DNA from: a bacterium
Lineage (GTDB): Bacteria > Joyebacterota > Joyebacteria > Joyebacterales > Joyebacteraceae
Assembly: GCA_025774935.1 (NCBI GenBank)
Contig: JALGZK010000004.1
Coordinates: 186,001 to 250,000, forward strand
Direction: 5' to 3'
Length of the DNA stretch: 64,000 nucleotides
The notes below the pieces were generated by a model, which was given only the letters and a program-made list of their open reading frames with translations, was not told the DNA's origin and did no database searches. Below are positions 57,001 through 64,000 of the stretch, piece after piece. Both the position numbers and the translations under genes were made by a program. Position 1 is the stretch's first letter, and each line of letters starts with the position of its first letter.

Positions 57001-58182
57001 TACGGCGGGATCATCCCGGCCGTGGCGGTCGGCTTCGACCCCTCGGGTCTGTCGATTCCGTACAACGAGTCCGATGACGTCAACATCTGCGTGGTCATCC
57101 CCGAGGATATGCGGGCCGATGACTACACGGGCTCCATCTCGCTCTTCGCGGACGGGAACACGCTCTTCGACGAGCTGCCGTTCACGATCACGGTCCTGCC
57201 GGTTCCGGCGATGGAGATCTCGGACAATGCGTACAACGTCGTCGGCAACGTGATGACGCTGGCGCCCGAGCCCGGCTGGATGAGGTCTGACTCCGGCCTC
57301 TTCGAGATCGTGAACCTCGGCAACGACGACCTGGGCGACATCATGGCTCTCGATGTCGCAGGGCTGCCTGATGGCCTCGACGTTACGGTCGAGGTGCCTG
57401 AGACCATCGACTACGACGAGTCCGACACTGGCCTCGTGACGGTCGAGTGGACCGACGGCGCAGTCATTGCCGGTACGCACACGGCGTACGTGGTTGTCAC
57501 CGCCGAGGAAGGGACTCTCGAGGACTCGTTCACCCTCGACATCATCATCGCGGAGATTCCGGCCGCGGAGTTCGAGGACGAGGAGATCGAGTTCGAAGGC
57601 ATGGCGGGTGAGATGCTCGAGTCGGGCTTCACGGTGAACAACATCGGGAACACCGACATCACCGAGGGTCTCGCGTTCGTCGTGACCGATCTCGAGGGCG
57701 AGACCGGCTCGTACATTTCGAGCGACAACATCGTGATCGATCCTCCCACCGCGGTCATTCCGTACGCCGACTACTACGACTTCGACATCGCCGTCAGCGT
57801 GCCCGCGGAGCTGCTCGCCCAGATGTACGAGGGTGAGATCAGCGTCTTCATCGGCAACGAGGAGTGGGACACGATCCCGATCACGGTGATGCTCGCGATG
57901 GGCGACGGTGAGATCGTGATGTACCCGAACCCCTACCGCGACGCGGTGCATGACGGGGGCGTGACGATCGCTGTCGGAACTGAGTCCGACAACGTCACGG
58001 TCAACGTCTACGACATGTACGGCGCGAAGGTGGCGGAGATCGGAAGCAGCGGCGGGCGCCACACGGAGCTCGTCTGGGATCTCACGAACGACGACGGCAA
58101 GAGCGTGACGAGTGGCATGTACGTCGTCACGGTTGACACCGGCGACAAGGTCACAACGCGGAAGATCATGGTCATCAGGTAA
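51058..58182 (+). CDS. Giant Asp-rich surface protein: TSP3-like repeats, Ig-like modules, C-terminal sorting domain
   Basis: A 2374-residue exported protein. Signal peptide MLVFASLLVVFALVIWAVPVGA (about residues 12-33). Residues about 35-1368 are continuous thrombospondin type 3-like calcium repeats (DTDGDGLED, DSDGDFIPD, DTDDDGWTD and many variants). Residues about 1372-2285 are beta-rich modules; three begin with the same pattern, DIDIDDDDADVVGNVLTI (about 1374), DLDIDDDYANMSGNHLII (about 1727), MEISDNAYNVVGNVMTL (about 2051). The last 90 residues are a FlgD-Ig/type-A sorting domain: YPNPYRDAV, VTVNVYDMYGAKVAEI, LVWDLTNDDGKSVTSGMYVV, TTRKIMVIR. ATG follows CTAGGAGG. Probably a calcium-stiffened fibre or surface-layer-like protein; function unproven. 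Followed by a PorV-like gene. Confidence 0.85.
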   Translation: MARDNRGDRGAMLVFASLLVVFALVIWAVPVGAYYYDTDGDGLEDFFESKHGIHGTVNDEGADWDGDGLTDLEEDANGNGIVDIGETDPYNYDTDGDGISDGIEGLEDSPEDADTLINALDWDSDGDFIPDTVEEQIQPGDTERDGVYEGVGSNETNWLAADTDGEGLIDGWEAMWGADPQIPNTDDDGWTDWEEVQYGTDPNDDDTDNDGRFDGVGNEDEDDADGDGQINAVDFDSDNDGLIDGDEDMNEDGVVDGGETDPELYDTDSDGYSDGYEIYEALTDPLDGGVDADGDGWMDGEETVIYKTDPNDADTDGDNITDTIENPQNDPGLDTDGDDLIDALDLDSDNDGIDDSEEVASGGDGYVTDPLLVDTDGDGLPDGAEVFIFGTDPTDANDPSDGDGIEPGDEIYSYDTNFDMSDTDEDGVDEGTSGQTDRVNLNSDGIRSRPYDDSSVNALDADADGDGIWDGDEAGYGTNFTVWDTDGDGLDDGEEVYIWGTDPTDPDHDDDGLEDGDEVALGTDPLDANTDDDFVDDGVEVNSWGSDPLDPDTDGDGILDGETINGTYVDGDGATQNWSFTENDVDQELGGDGLANVVDPDSDWREWEGPPGVIYVDFHDRVEIAYEAYVTAAVARGERFVIGPLNPGVPDTDGDGVADGQEVATGFDPLDARSFGTIGYTPFDTDGDQLYDLEEAVLEGTTPPTMHLVVDFDGDGLWDGDELHPSWWDEDGIPQTWPTNPLMAHSEQEYGYPWPYHDGMNDGQEVAAAPPNDTNPHTVDTDGDGLWDDDEIGWGYNPTDPDTDSDQLYDGFEDADGDGVVDAGETDPLDGDTEDDGIYDGPEWIFNTDPLDFDTDGDGLGDGLEVGYDAGNIGPDTDGLTFGPGDQDTATMTDPRLVDSDFDGLDDDVEDVNMNGALDPGETDAQDRDTDDDHLPDYYEVPGCDPLIPPADYYAVGWVDNSADATDPELTDTDGDGLEDDLEFEQMADPLVMDSDGDLIIDGDEYYSWETDPTNPDTDSDGCMESDAVVLDPDDLTDPLVIENVRTDADGDGAHNAMDVDSDNDWTWDGDDDEDCAGANDADGDGVPDILDNDSDNDNLSDRQEMGLNTWHVFADNDRDWDEDGLLDGDEYYQVLHQPHTGEIGFRASSPTLFDTDRDTFHDGFEQGMVGPIPIDPVFGGTNPDPAHWDFDGTSNSNVFLYDSDYDGLWDPDEDVNADGNDLDITGNVETDPEDDDTDDEGLIDGYEVLTAGTDPLVCDTDVDDLSDGLEHGLLGAMGSDTSIANPCLSNRYDTVEDGAYTTDPLDNDTDGDTLWDGADEDVDWDGFRDGNDPHDTDSDWGFGGETDPNVADTDRGGVTDDLDVDPLLYTTGDWDIDIDDDDADVVGNVLTIGTPGVGIDPGSNDTGQFVFWHTDGANNPDPGDGPSAAAGPIDGIYVVATSFHWVDELSGVTYSVPDTSMLHWFHYSELGYDQSWFDGVAVGTSRTVTVTANVPEGAMPGIYMGYIQVETTRAIEQELPDDWVEVWVYVSAAKDLDICDDDDDPIGVGLASDPPNFDEPAAIGEMHLVGAPMWPGDIAGMYRLANPNTNPDGVWPWPGGAPDGINDYNFFPAMPWIGRDWDLNTFDAQGNVNLTYDIRAEYYFSSGPMNPTGVIDFMNPLANGFELAEVDSFWLYVDTTTLVRGFYEGTVRVFEDIPHSPFPPNGTWDPDEVYDDFILKFQLILPDLDIDDDYANMSGNHLIIDVFPGDVQVMVGEIEYWCASAVNPGSNVDAVDGPGDEDFLDLQFYDTVDDELIHIPQDGTVPPVVFDLWNPTATQSIEATIDGLMGDGLPEGEAKRLRLQIPEVPANLPAGTYRPLNVAGWIPGDGTVNITARGVSTGLGDVTILQQDYSPNDGSEAGMGPGVVYDPDIDAVAELMDYFHLTVNVMAVISVEWDDAGWAEDGLPGTVVCAEATVNNTGNFEVNDVHFESSALIGETYGGIIPAVAVGFDPSGLSIPYNESDDVNICVVIPEDMRADDYTGSISLFADGNTLFDELPFTITVLPVPAMEISDNAYNVVGNVMTLAPEPGWMRSDSGLFEIVNLGNDDLGDIMALDVAGLPDGLDVTVEVPETIDYDESDTGLVTVEWTDGAVIAGTHTAYVVVTAEEGTLEDSFTLDIIIAEIPAAEFEDEEIEFEGMAGEMLESGFTVNNIGNTDITEGLAFVVTDLEGETGSYISSDNIVIDPPTAVIPYADYYDFDIAVSVPAELLAQMYEGEISVFIGNEEWDTIPITVMLAMGDGEIVMYPNPYRDAVHDGGVTIAVGTESDNVTVNVYDMYGAKVAEIGSSGGRHTELVWDLTNDDGKSVTSGMYVVTVDTGDKVTTRKIMVIR
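51160..55160 (+). repeat. DNA repeat tract encoding Asp-rich TSP3-like units
   Basis: The coding DNA is built of degenerate repeats of GACACGGACGGTGACGG-like units spaced irregularly, about 4 kb in all. The divergence between units at third codon positions suggests an old array held by selection on the protein, rather than recent duplication. Confidence 0.75.
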
Positions 58183-58197
58183 ACACCTGACTTGCGA

Positions 58198-58225
58198 GGT
58201 GCGGGGGCTAAGGGGCCCCCGCACC
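58198..58225 (+). terminator. Strong intercistronic hairpin between giant gene and porV-like gene
   Basis: GGTGCGGGGGC (58198-58208), six-base loop, GCCCCCGCACC (58215-58225). An 11-base-pair, almost all G-C stem, 16 bases after the giant gene stop and 24 before the next start. No T tract, so it may act as attenuator, mRNA-stability element or partial terminator. Confidence 0.5.
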
Positions 58226-58248
58226 CCGGGAAGCAAGGAGGTCGGAAC

Positions 58249-59178
58249 ATGATGAGAAAGGTCGGTCTTCCCCTCGTACTGGTCGCCGCGATGCTCGTGA
58301 CGGGCGTTGCTAGCGCCACTGACGGTACGGCGGGAAGCACCTACTTGGACGTCTTTGGAATCGGGGTGGGGGCGCGGCCGAGCGGCATCGGCGCGTACCA
58401 CGCGGCCCCCGGTGACCTCTGGAGTCTGACCTACAACCCCGCCGGTCTCGCGAACATCCAGCGCGTCGAGCTGGGCGTGAGTGCGATCGAATGGTTCAAA
58501 GACACGTCCTACACGTATCTCGGCGTGGGATTCCCCCGCGGCGAAGGCGGGCTGGCCCTCGGGCTTGCCTACTTCGACCTGGGGAGCGTTCCCGCGTTCG
58601 ATGACCAGGGGTCCAACCTGAACGCCACGGCCGATGCCTACAACTTCGGCTTCATCGGCGGCTACGGGTTCGACGTCCCGAACGTCTGCGATCTGTCCGC
58701 CGGCATCACCGGCCAGGTGATCCAGGGCAGCTTCGACGACCGGTCGGGCACGGCGCTCGGCGTCAACATCGGCGTCCAGTACGGCCTCAGCGAGAATCAC
58801 TTCCAGCTGAGCGCTGTCGTCAAGAACCTCGGCACGAGCTTCAAGTTCGCCGAGGAGGAAGAGGACCAGACGCTCACGTGGGCGTTCGGTGCCGCGTACC
58901 AGACGCTGCCTGAGGACATCCAGAACGTGGACATCCTGGTCGCCGGCGACCTGCTTCTCCCGAAGAACCGCGACATGGCGTTCGCGCTCGGTGGCGAGGT
59001 CTGGATCTACAAGATGCTGGCGCTCCGCGCCGGCTATCAGACCGGCAGCGAGTTCGGGAACTTCGCCTACGGCGCCGGATTCCGCTACAGCGACTTCGTG
59101 CTCGACTACACGTACACCGACTACAAGGACCTCGAGTCGACGCACAGGCTCTCGCTGGGCATGATGTTCGGCGGCTAG
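58249..59178 (+). CDS. PorV/PorQ-like outer-membrane protein (UPF0164 family)
   Basis: A 309-residue barrel with signal peptide (cleavage near ASA, residue about 24). The N-terminal mature motif YLDVFGIGVGARPSGIGAYHAAPGDLWSLTYNPAGLANIQRVELGVS is the PorV/PorQ hallmark (GAR-x-x-G-x-G-A ... D-x-x-x-x-x-x-NPAGLA). Family: FadL-like 14-strand barrels; PorV is the shuttle/attachment subunit of the type IX secretion system that binds C-terminal sorting domains. Here it directly follows a gene with such a domain. Ends in GMMFGG. ATG after AGGAGGTCGGAAC. No other type IX genes in the window. Confidence 0.85.
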   Translation: MMRKVGLPLVLVAAMLVTGVASATDGTAGSTYLDVFGIGVGARPSGIGAYHAAPGDLWSLTYNPAGLANIQRVELGVSAIEWFKDTSYTYLGVGFPRGEGGLALGLAYFDLGSVPAFDDQGSNLNATADAYNFGFIGGYGFDVPNVCDLSAGITGQVIQGSFDDRSGTALGVNIGVQYGLSENHFQLSAVVKNLGTSFKFAEEEEDQTLTWAFGAAYQTLPEDIQNVDILVAGDLLLPKNRDMAFALGGEVWIYKMLALRAGYQTGSEFGNFAYGAGFRYSDFVLDYTYTDYKDLESTHRLSLGMMFGG

Positions 59179-59201
59179 ATCTGCGAGAAGTGTTCGAGCG
59201 A

Positions 59202-59231
59202 CGAGGGGCGCCGTGCAAGCGGCGCCCCTCG
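59202..59231 (+). terminator. Terminator after porV-like gene
   Basis: CGAGGGGCGCCG (59202-59213), loop TGCAAG, CGGCGCCCCTCG (59220-59231): 12 perfect base pairs, 24 bases after the stop. T tract absent. Confidence 0.65.
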
Positions 59232-59272
59232 GTGCGTTCGGGCCCCACCCACCCACCCTCCCTGTTTGGTGC

Positions 59273-59301
59273 TTGAGGGCCGAAACGCCCTGTGCTAGTA
59301 T
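59273..59301 (+). promoter_or_regulatory. Promoter of nucleoside-catabolic operon
   Basis: TTGAGG (59273-59278), 17-base spacer, TAGTAT (59296-59301) with TGC before it (extended -10). Start about 60 bases before cdd. Confidence 0.65.
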
Positions 59302-59368
59302 CCAGGCCTGCTCAGACAGGACCGGTCGGTGCGAGCCGGTGACGCACGGGAGAGGATGCGAACGCGCG

Positions 59369-59761
59369 ATGACGGACGACCAACTCATTCAGGAAGCCAG
59401 GACGGCGATCGGGAACGCGTACGCTCCCTATTCGGGGTTCTCGGTCGGGGCCGCGCTCCTTGCGAGCGACGGGCGCGTCTTCACCGGCGTCAACGTCGAG
59501 AACGCGTCGGTCGGGCTCTCGGTCTGCGCGGAGCGGAACGCGATCGCGAAGGCCGTCTCGGAGGGCGCGAGGGAGTTCGAGAAGATGGCGATCGTGACGA
59601 ACTCCGACGAGCCGACTATGCCGTGCGGCGTCTGCAGGCAGGTGATCTGGGAGTTCTCGCAGGACCTCCCCATCCTGATCGAGGCGTCGGGCGGGTCGCG
59701 GGTCGCCACGACGATCGCCGAGCTGTTCCCGCATCCGTTCACCACGTACCGCCAGCCTTAG
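59369..59761 (+). CDS. cdd: Cytidine deaminase
   Basis: A 130-residue, tetrameric-type cytidine deaminase: AYAPYSGFSVGAALL, VNVENASVGLSVCAERNAI (first zinc Cys and catalytic Glu), MPCGVCRQVIWEF (other zinc Cys pair), and the C-terminal LFPHPFT. Converts cytidine/deoxycytidine to uridine/deoxyuridine. It has no N-terminal extension, unlike its two neighbours. First gene of cdd-rpiB-deoC-deoA; a GAGAGGA lies rather far upstream of ATG. Confidence 0.95.
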   Translation: MTDDQLIQEARTAIGNAYAPYSGFSVGAALLASDGRVFTGVNVENASVGLSVCAERNAIAKAVSEGAREFEKMAIVTNSDEPTMPCGVCRQVIWEFSQDLPILIEASGGSRVATTIAELFPHPFTTYRQP

Positions 59762-59789
59762 AACCTCCCTGAGACAGCGGAGGATCCTC

Positions 59790-60332
59790 GTGGACGTCGA
59801 TCGCGACAAGATCGAGAGGGTAGTGCGGGAGGTCCTGAGCGACGTCGAGGCGGGTCACCAGCCGGACCTCGACGCCGACTCCTCCGGTGACCTCGTCGCC
59901 ATCGGCGCCGACCACGGGGGCTACCGTCTCAAGGAGACGCTCAAGCAGTATCTCACCGAGGAGTTGGGCTACCGGGTCCTCGACGTCGGCACCACGAGCG
60001 AGGCGTCGTGCGACTATCCGGACTTCGCGGTCCGGGTGGCGAGAGCGGTCGCCAGCGGCGAGGCCTGGCGCGGCATCATGATCGACGGCGCCGGCATTGG
60101 TTCGTCCATGGCGGCGAACAAGGTCCCGGGCGTCCTCGCCGCGTGCTGCCACGACGTCAGGACGGTCGTGAACAGCCGGGAGCACAACGCCGCGAACGTC
60201 CTCACCCTGGGGTCGGGTGTCGTCGGCAGGGGGCTCGCGCGGCAGATGGTGCGCGTGTGGCTCTCGACCGAGTTCGGGGGCGGTCGACACGAGCGGCGCG
60301 TTTCGAAGATCCTCACTCTGGAGAAGGAATGA
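59790..60332 (+). CDS. rpiB: RpiB-family sugar-phosphate isomerase with encapsulation-peptide-like N-terminus
   Basis: A 180-residue RpiB/LacAB isomerase. The catalytic domain begins at about residue 34 ([18 protein letters not shown]) and has [19 protein letters not shown]. Before it come about 33 extra residues: helix [16 protein letters not shown] then a polar linker, the layout of bacterial-microcompartment encapsulation peptides. The E. coli catalytic Cys (ICGTGIG) is here Asp99 (IDGAGIG), as in the Cys-less mycobacterial type, so mechanism or substrate may differ. GTG follows GGAGGATCCTC. ATGA overlap with deoC. Likely interconverts ribose 5-phosphate and ribulose 5-phosphate. Confidence 0.88.
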   Translation: MDVDRDKIERVVREVLSDVEAGHQPDLDADSSGDLVAIGADHGGYRLKETLKQYLTEELGYRVLDVGTTSEASCDYPDFAVRVARAVASGEAWRGIMIDGAGIGSSMAANKVPGVLAACCHDVRTVVNSREHNAANVLTLGSGVVGRGLARQMVRVWLSTEFGGGRHERRVSKILTLEKE

Positions 60333-61234
60333 ACAGGGACGAACTTATCGCGCGTGTGACCCGCGAGGTCATCTCACGCCTCGAGGCCGACCGGGCGCGC
60401 GCGTCGGCGGTGACCGGGGCCGCGACGGCCGTCGGGGCCGCACCGGTCGCCGGGACCGCGGCTCCCGGTACCTGCGAGCCTTGCGTGGCCTGCGGTCTCT
60501 GCGTTCAGCGCCGTCCCGCCGATGTCGACTCGATCATCACGTCGGGGGCCTCGAGGATCAGCGCCGCGTCCGGCGTGGCCCCCGTCGACGGACCTCTGGC
60601 ATCGATGATCGACCACACGCTCCTGAAGCCGCAGGCGACCAGGGACGAGGTCGTGCGGCTGTGCGAGGAGGCGAAGCGGCACGGGTTCGCCTCGGTGTGC
60701 ATCAACCCGACGTACGTCTCACTGTCGGCTCAGCTCCTTCGTCTCTCCAACGTCAAGGTCTGCACGGTCGTCGGGTTCCCGCTCGGGGCGAACAGGCCGG
60801 ACGTCAAGGCCTTCGAGACCGAGCACGCCATCGCAGACGGCGCCCAGGAGATCGACATGGTCGCCAACATCGGGGCCATGAAGTCGGGCGACCGCGAGCT
60901 CGTGGAGCGTGACGTCCGGGCGGTCGTCGACGCGTGCCGGAACATCGTCGTGTCCAAGGTCATCATCGAGGCGGCTCTCCTGAACGACGACGAGAAGGTG
61001 GCCATCTGCCGGATCGTGAAGGCCGCCGGAGCCGACTTCGTCAAGACCTCCACCGGCTTCGGTCCGGGGGGCGCCACTCCGCACGACGTGGCCCTCATGA
61101 GGGCCGCCGTAGGAGAGGAGATGGGCGTCAAGGCCGCGGGAGGAATACGCGACCTCGAGACTGCGCGGGAGATGATCGCGGCGGGCGCCACGAGGATCGG
61201 TGCGAGCGCGAGCGTGAAGATCGTCGGGGGATAG
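60329..61234 (+). CDS. deoC: Deoxyribose-phosphate aldolase with encapsulation-peptide-like N-terminus and Cys linker
   Basis: A 301-residue class I aldolase splitting deoxyribose 5-phosphate to acetaldehyde and glyceraldehyde 3-phosphate. Catalytic domain from about residue 88 ([15 protein letters not shown]) with [15 protein letters not shown] (Asp), Schiff-base Lys in [14 protein letters not shown] and proton-relay Lys in [10 protein letters not shown]. The N-terminal 85 residues are extra: amphipathic helix [18 protein letters not shown], an Ala/Gly/Val linker, then [10 protein letters not shown] (Cys 49, 52, 55, 58, CxxCxxCxxC) and a helical stretch [16 protein letters not shown]. This fits a microcompartment cargo form. 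Start overlaps the rpiB stop. Confidence 0.92.
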   Translation: MNRDELIARVTREVISRLEADRARASAVTGAATAVGAAPVAGTAAPGTCEPCVACGLCVQRRPADVDSIITSGASRISAASGVAPVDGPLASMIDHTLLKPQATRDEVVRLCEEAKRHGFASVCINPTYVSLSAQLLRLSNVKVCTVVGFPLGANRPDVKAFETEHAIADGAQEIDMVANIGAMKSGDRELVERDVRAVVDACRNIVVSKVIIEAALLNDDEKVAICRIVKAAGADFVKTSTGFGPGGATPHDVALMRAAVGEEMGVKAAGGIRDLETAREMIAAGATRIGASASVKIVGG

Positions 61235-61342
61235 GGCCGTCGAGCGGCGGGTCGGTCTGCCGAGGGCAGCTCGAGCCGTGGCGGCGGCACCCGACGCACG
61301 AGCCGGCGGCCCGCGCCGGTTCGTTGGATTAGGGGAACTCGA

Positions 61343-62647
<1,305 letters not shown>

Positions 62648-62693
62648 CGGCGTCGGTCATTCGAGCGTGGTCGGCGGTTCGAGCCTGAGAAGA

Positions 62694-62718
62694 AGCGCGC
62701 CCTAGCGGGCGCGCTCTC
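62694..62718. terminator. Bidirectional terminator between deoA and pbp gene
   Basis: AGCGCGCCC (62694-62702), loop TAGC, GGGCGCGCT (62707-62715), nine base pairs, between convergent stops at 62647 and 62721. Confidence 0.65.
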
Positions 62719-62720
62719 TG

Positions 62721-64000
62721 CTATATGTCCGAATCCGGAGGCCGGCGGCGAGCGCCCCGCGTGTGCTCCCTGCAGTGCCAGACGGGGCCGGCACCCTCCA
62801 CGAAGACCTCCTCGATGATCTCCGGGCAGCTCTCGCTCGCGATCTCGCCGGTGTCGGCGCAGATGTTCTTTACCACCACGCCCGGCGGCATCCTGAACGA
62901 CTCCTTCGGCACGTCGACGTGGGCGTGCTTCATGAACTCCGTCCAGACGGGTAGCGCCACCCTCGCACCGGTCATCTTCTCACCGAGCGACGCGCGATCG
63001 TCGTACCCGCCCCACACGCCGCAGATGGTGTTGGGAGTGAAACCGATGAACCAGGCGTCCGTGCACTCGTTCGTCGTTCCGGTCTTGCCGGCGGCCGGGT
63101 GGCTGAACCCCCAGGCTCGCGCCGCCCAGCCCGTTCCGCCGTCGATGACGCTCGTCATCATGTTCGTCACCACGTACGCGGTCTGCGGCGACAGCACCTC
63201 CCGGCTCGTTCCCACGTGTCGCTCGAGGACGCGGCCGCTCCGGTCTTCGATCCGCTCGACCGCGTAGGGTTCCAGCTGGATTCCCTCGTTGGCAAGGACG
63301 CCGTACGCCTTCACCATGTCGATGAGCTTCACCTCGCCGCTGCCGAGCGCGAGGGAGTAGACCGGCGCCAGCGGCGTCGTGATGCCCATCCGGGCAGCGT
63401 ACTGCCGAACGATCGCGGGGCCGACGAGTATCCCGAGCTTCACCGCGGGGATGTTGATCGACCGCTTGAGCGCGTCCCTGAGTCTGATCTCGCCGTTGAA
63501 CTCGCGCGTGTAGTTCTCGGGCATCCAGTCCGTCGGCTCCTCGACCGGCGGGTCCGTGCCCTCGAGCACGAGCGGCGGTCCGGCGCCGGGGATGACCAAT
63601 GGCGCGTCCATGATCGTGTCGGCTGGGGAGAAGCCGTTGTCGATCGCGGCAGTGTAGACGAACGGCTTGAACCCGGAGCCCGGCTGGCGGGGCGCCTGCG
63701 TCGCCCGGTTGAACGAGCTGTCGCGGAAGTCCCGTCCGCCGACCATCGCCACGATCCCTCCGGTTCCGACGTCCACGGCGAGGAGCGCACCCTGGACGTA
63801 CGGGATGTGACGCATCGTGTCCGCGTCGTACTCGTCGCCGCGCTTCAGCGGGTAGTCGTAGTCGACCTCGAGGCTTCGGAATCGCTCCTCGAGCTTCTCC
63901 TCGGCGATGGCCTGGAGGTTGGCGTTGAGGGTCGTGTGGATCCTGAGTCCCCCCGAGTAGAGCGCCTCCGCACCGTACCTCGCGATGACGTCGCGGCGGA
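62721..64000 (-). CDS. Class A penicillin-binding protein (PBP1A-like), N-terminus beyond window
   Basis: At least 426 residues of the C-terminal part; the reading frame continues through the right edge, so the glycosyltransferase domain is outside. At the edge it reads ...YSGGLRIHTTLNANLQAIAEE, the usual linker before the transpeptidase. Transpeptidase motifs: PGSGFKPFVYTAAID (SxxK, catalytic Ser), KRSINIPAV (SxN), AAGKTGTTNECTDAWFIGF (KTG). It cross-links peptidoglycan at the periplasmic face. The tail past the domain is short (HTRGARRRPPDSDI). Confidence 0.95.
   Translation of the reverse strand, partial: RRDVIARYGAEALYSGGLRIHTTLNANLQAIAEEKLEERFRSLEVDYDYPLKRGDEYDADTMRHIPYVQGALLAVDVGTGGIVAMVGGRDFRDSSFNRATQAPRQPGSGFKPFVYTAAIDNGFSPADTIMDAPLVIPGAGPPLVLEGTDPPVEEPTDWMPENYTREFNGEIRLRDALKRSINIPAVKLGILVGPAIVRQYAARMGITTPLAPVYSLALGSGEVKLIDMVKAYGVLANEGIQLEPYAVERIEDRSGRVLERHVGTSREVLSPQTAYVVTNMMTSVIDGGTGWAARAWGFSHPAAGKTGTTNECTDAWFIGFTPNTICGVWGGYDDRASLGEKMTGARVALPVWTEFMKHAHVDVPKESFRMPPGVVVKNICADTGEIASESCPEIIEEVFVEGAGPVWHCREHTRGARRRPPDSDI

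Noticed and set aside
55513-59388. Minus-strand open frame of almost 1300 codons opposite the giant protein and PorV-like gene
   Set aside because: An antisense shadow: high-GC coding DNA with Asp/Gly-rich codons leaves the opposite frame open. Product has no recognisable features or ribosome site.
59790-61234. Simple mis-chosen upstream starts as the explanation for the RpiB and DeoC extensions
   Set aside because: Both starts have suitable context (GGAGGATCC before rpiB; ATGA coupling before deoC), and both extensions have the same helix-linker design, which chance upstream sequence would not give.

Overview
The window is a contiguous stretch of a high-GC bacterial chromosome (by eye roughly two-thirds G+C; not counted). 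It is dense with housekeeping operons and has no phage, transposon, CRISPR or rRNA that I could see. The cell has an outer membrane: several signal-peptide beta-barrels, an Omp85-type barrel, a lipoprotein, a class A penicillin-binding protein and RseP are present. A PorV-like protein, FlgD-like C-terminal sorting domains, thrombospondin-3 Asp repeats and a peptidase-MA/beta-propeller/Omp85 fusion suggest an uncultured lineage of the wider Fibrobacterota-Chlorobiota-Bacteroidota (FCB) neighbourhood, such as Eisenbacteria, Krumholzibacteriota or Latescibacterota. Typical Bacteroidota are unlikely, because strong AGGAGG ribosome sites and TTGACA-N17-TAnnnT sigma-70 promoters are common. The placement is inference only.

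Left part (1-13 kb): the tail of an outer-membrane barrel gene; a leftward pair encoding a 13-haem c-type cytochrome and a 435-aa barrel, possibly a porin-cytochrome conduit; then the heat-shock operon hrcA-grpE-dnaK-dnaJ-rsmE behind a perfect CIRCE operator; then rpsU, yqeY, a NIF3-like gene and mutS2.

Middle (13-33.8 kb): dnaG-rpoD, two tRNAs with their own promoter and terminator, a zinc-ribbon protein, RNase HI, the RNase P RNA, recJ, rel, dtd, maf, mtnA, then the translation/cell-envelope string rplM-rpsI-rpsB-tsf-pyrH-frr-ferredoxin-uppS-cdsA-dxr-rseP.

Right-middle (33.8-51 kb): a small lipoprotein, divergent from a 1144-residue peptidase/propeller/Omp85 fusion; a UvrD-like helicase; gatCAB; an unassigned Cys-rich protein; an exported protein with a FlgD-like sorting domain; a DUF1844 protein; a barrel with TSP3 repeats; Nudix and MazG house-cleaning enzymes; alanine racemase.

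Right end (51-64 kb): a 2374-residue, Asp-rich surface protein with a C-terminal sorting domain, immediately followed by a PorV-like outer-membrane protein; then a nucleoside-catabolic operon cdd-rpiB-deoC-deoA whose RpiB and DeoC both carry N-terminal extensions resembling bacterial-microcompartment encapsulation peptides, although no shell genes are in the window; and finally a PBP1A-type gene running off the edge.

The two most unusual parts are the RpiB/DeoC pair with probable microcompartment targeting tags (plus a CxxCxxCxxC linker in DeoC and a changed active-site position in RpiB) and the giant Asp-repeat protein with its PorV-like partner.
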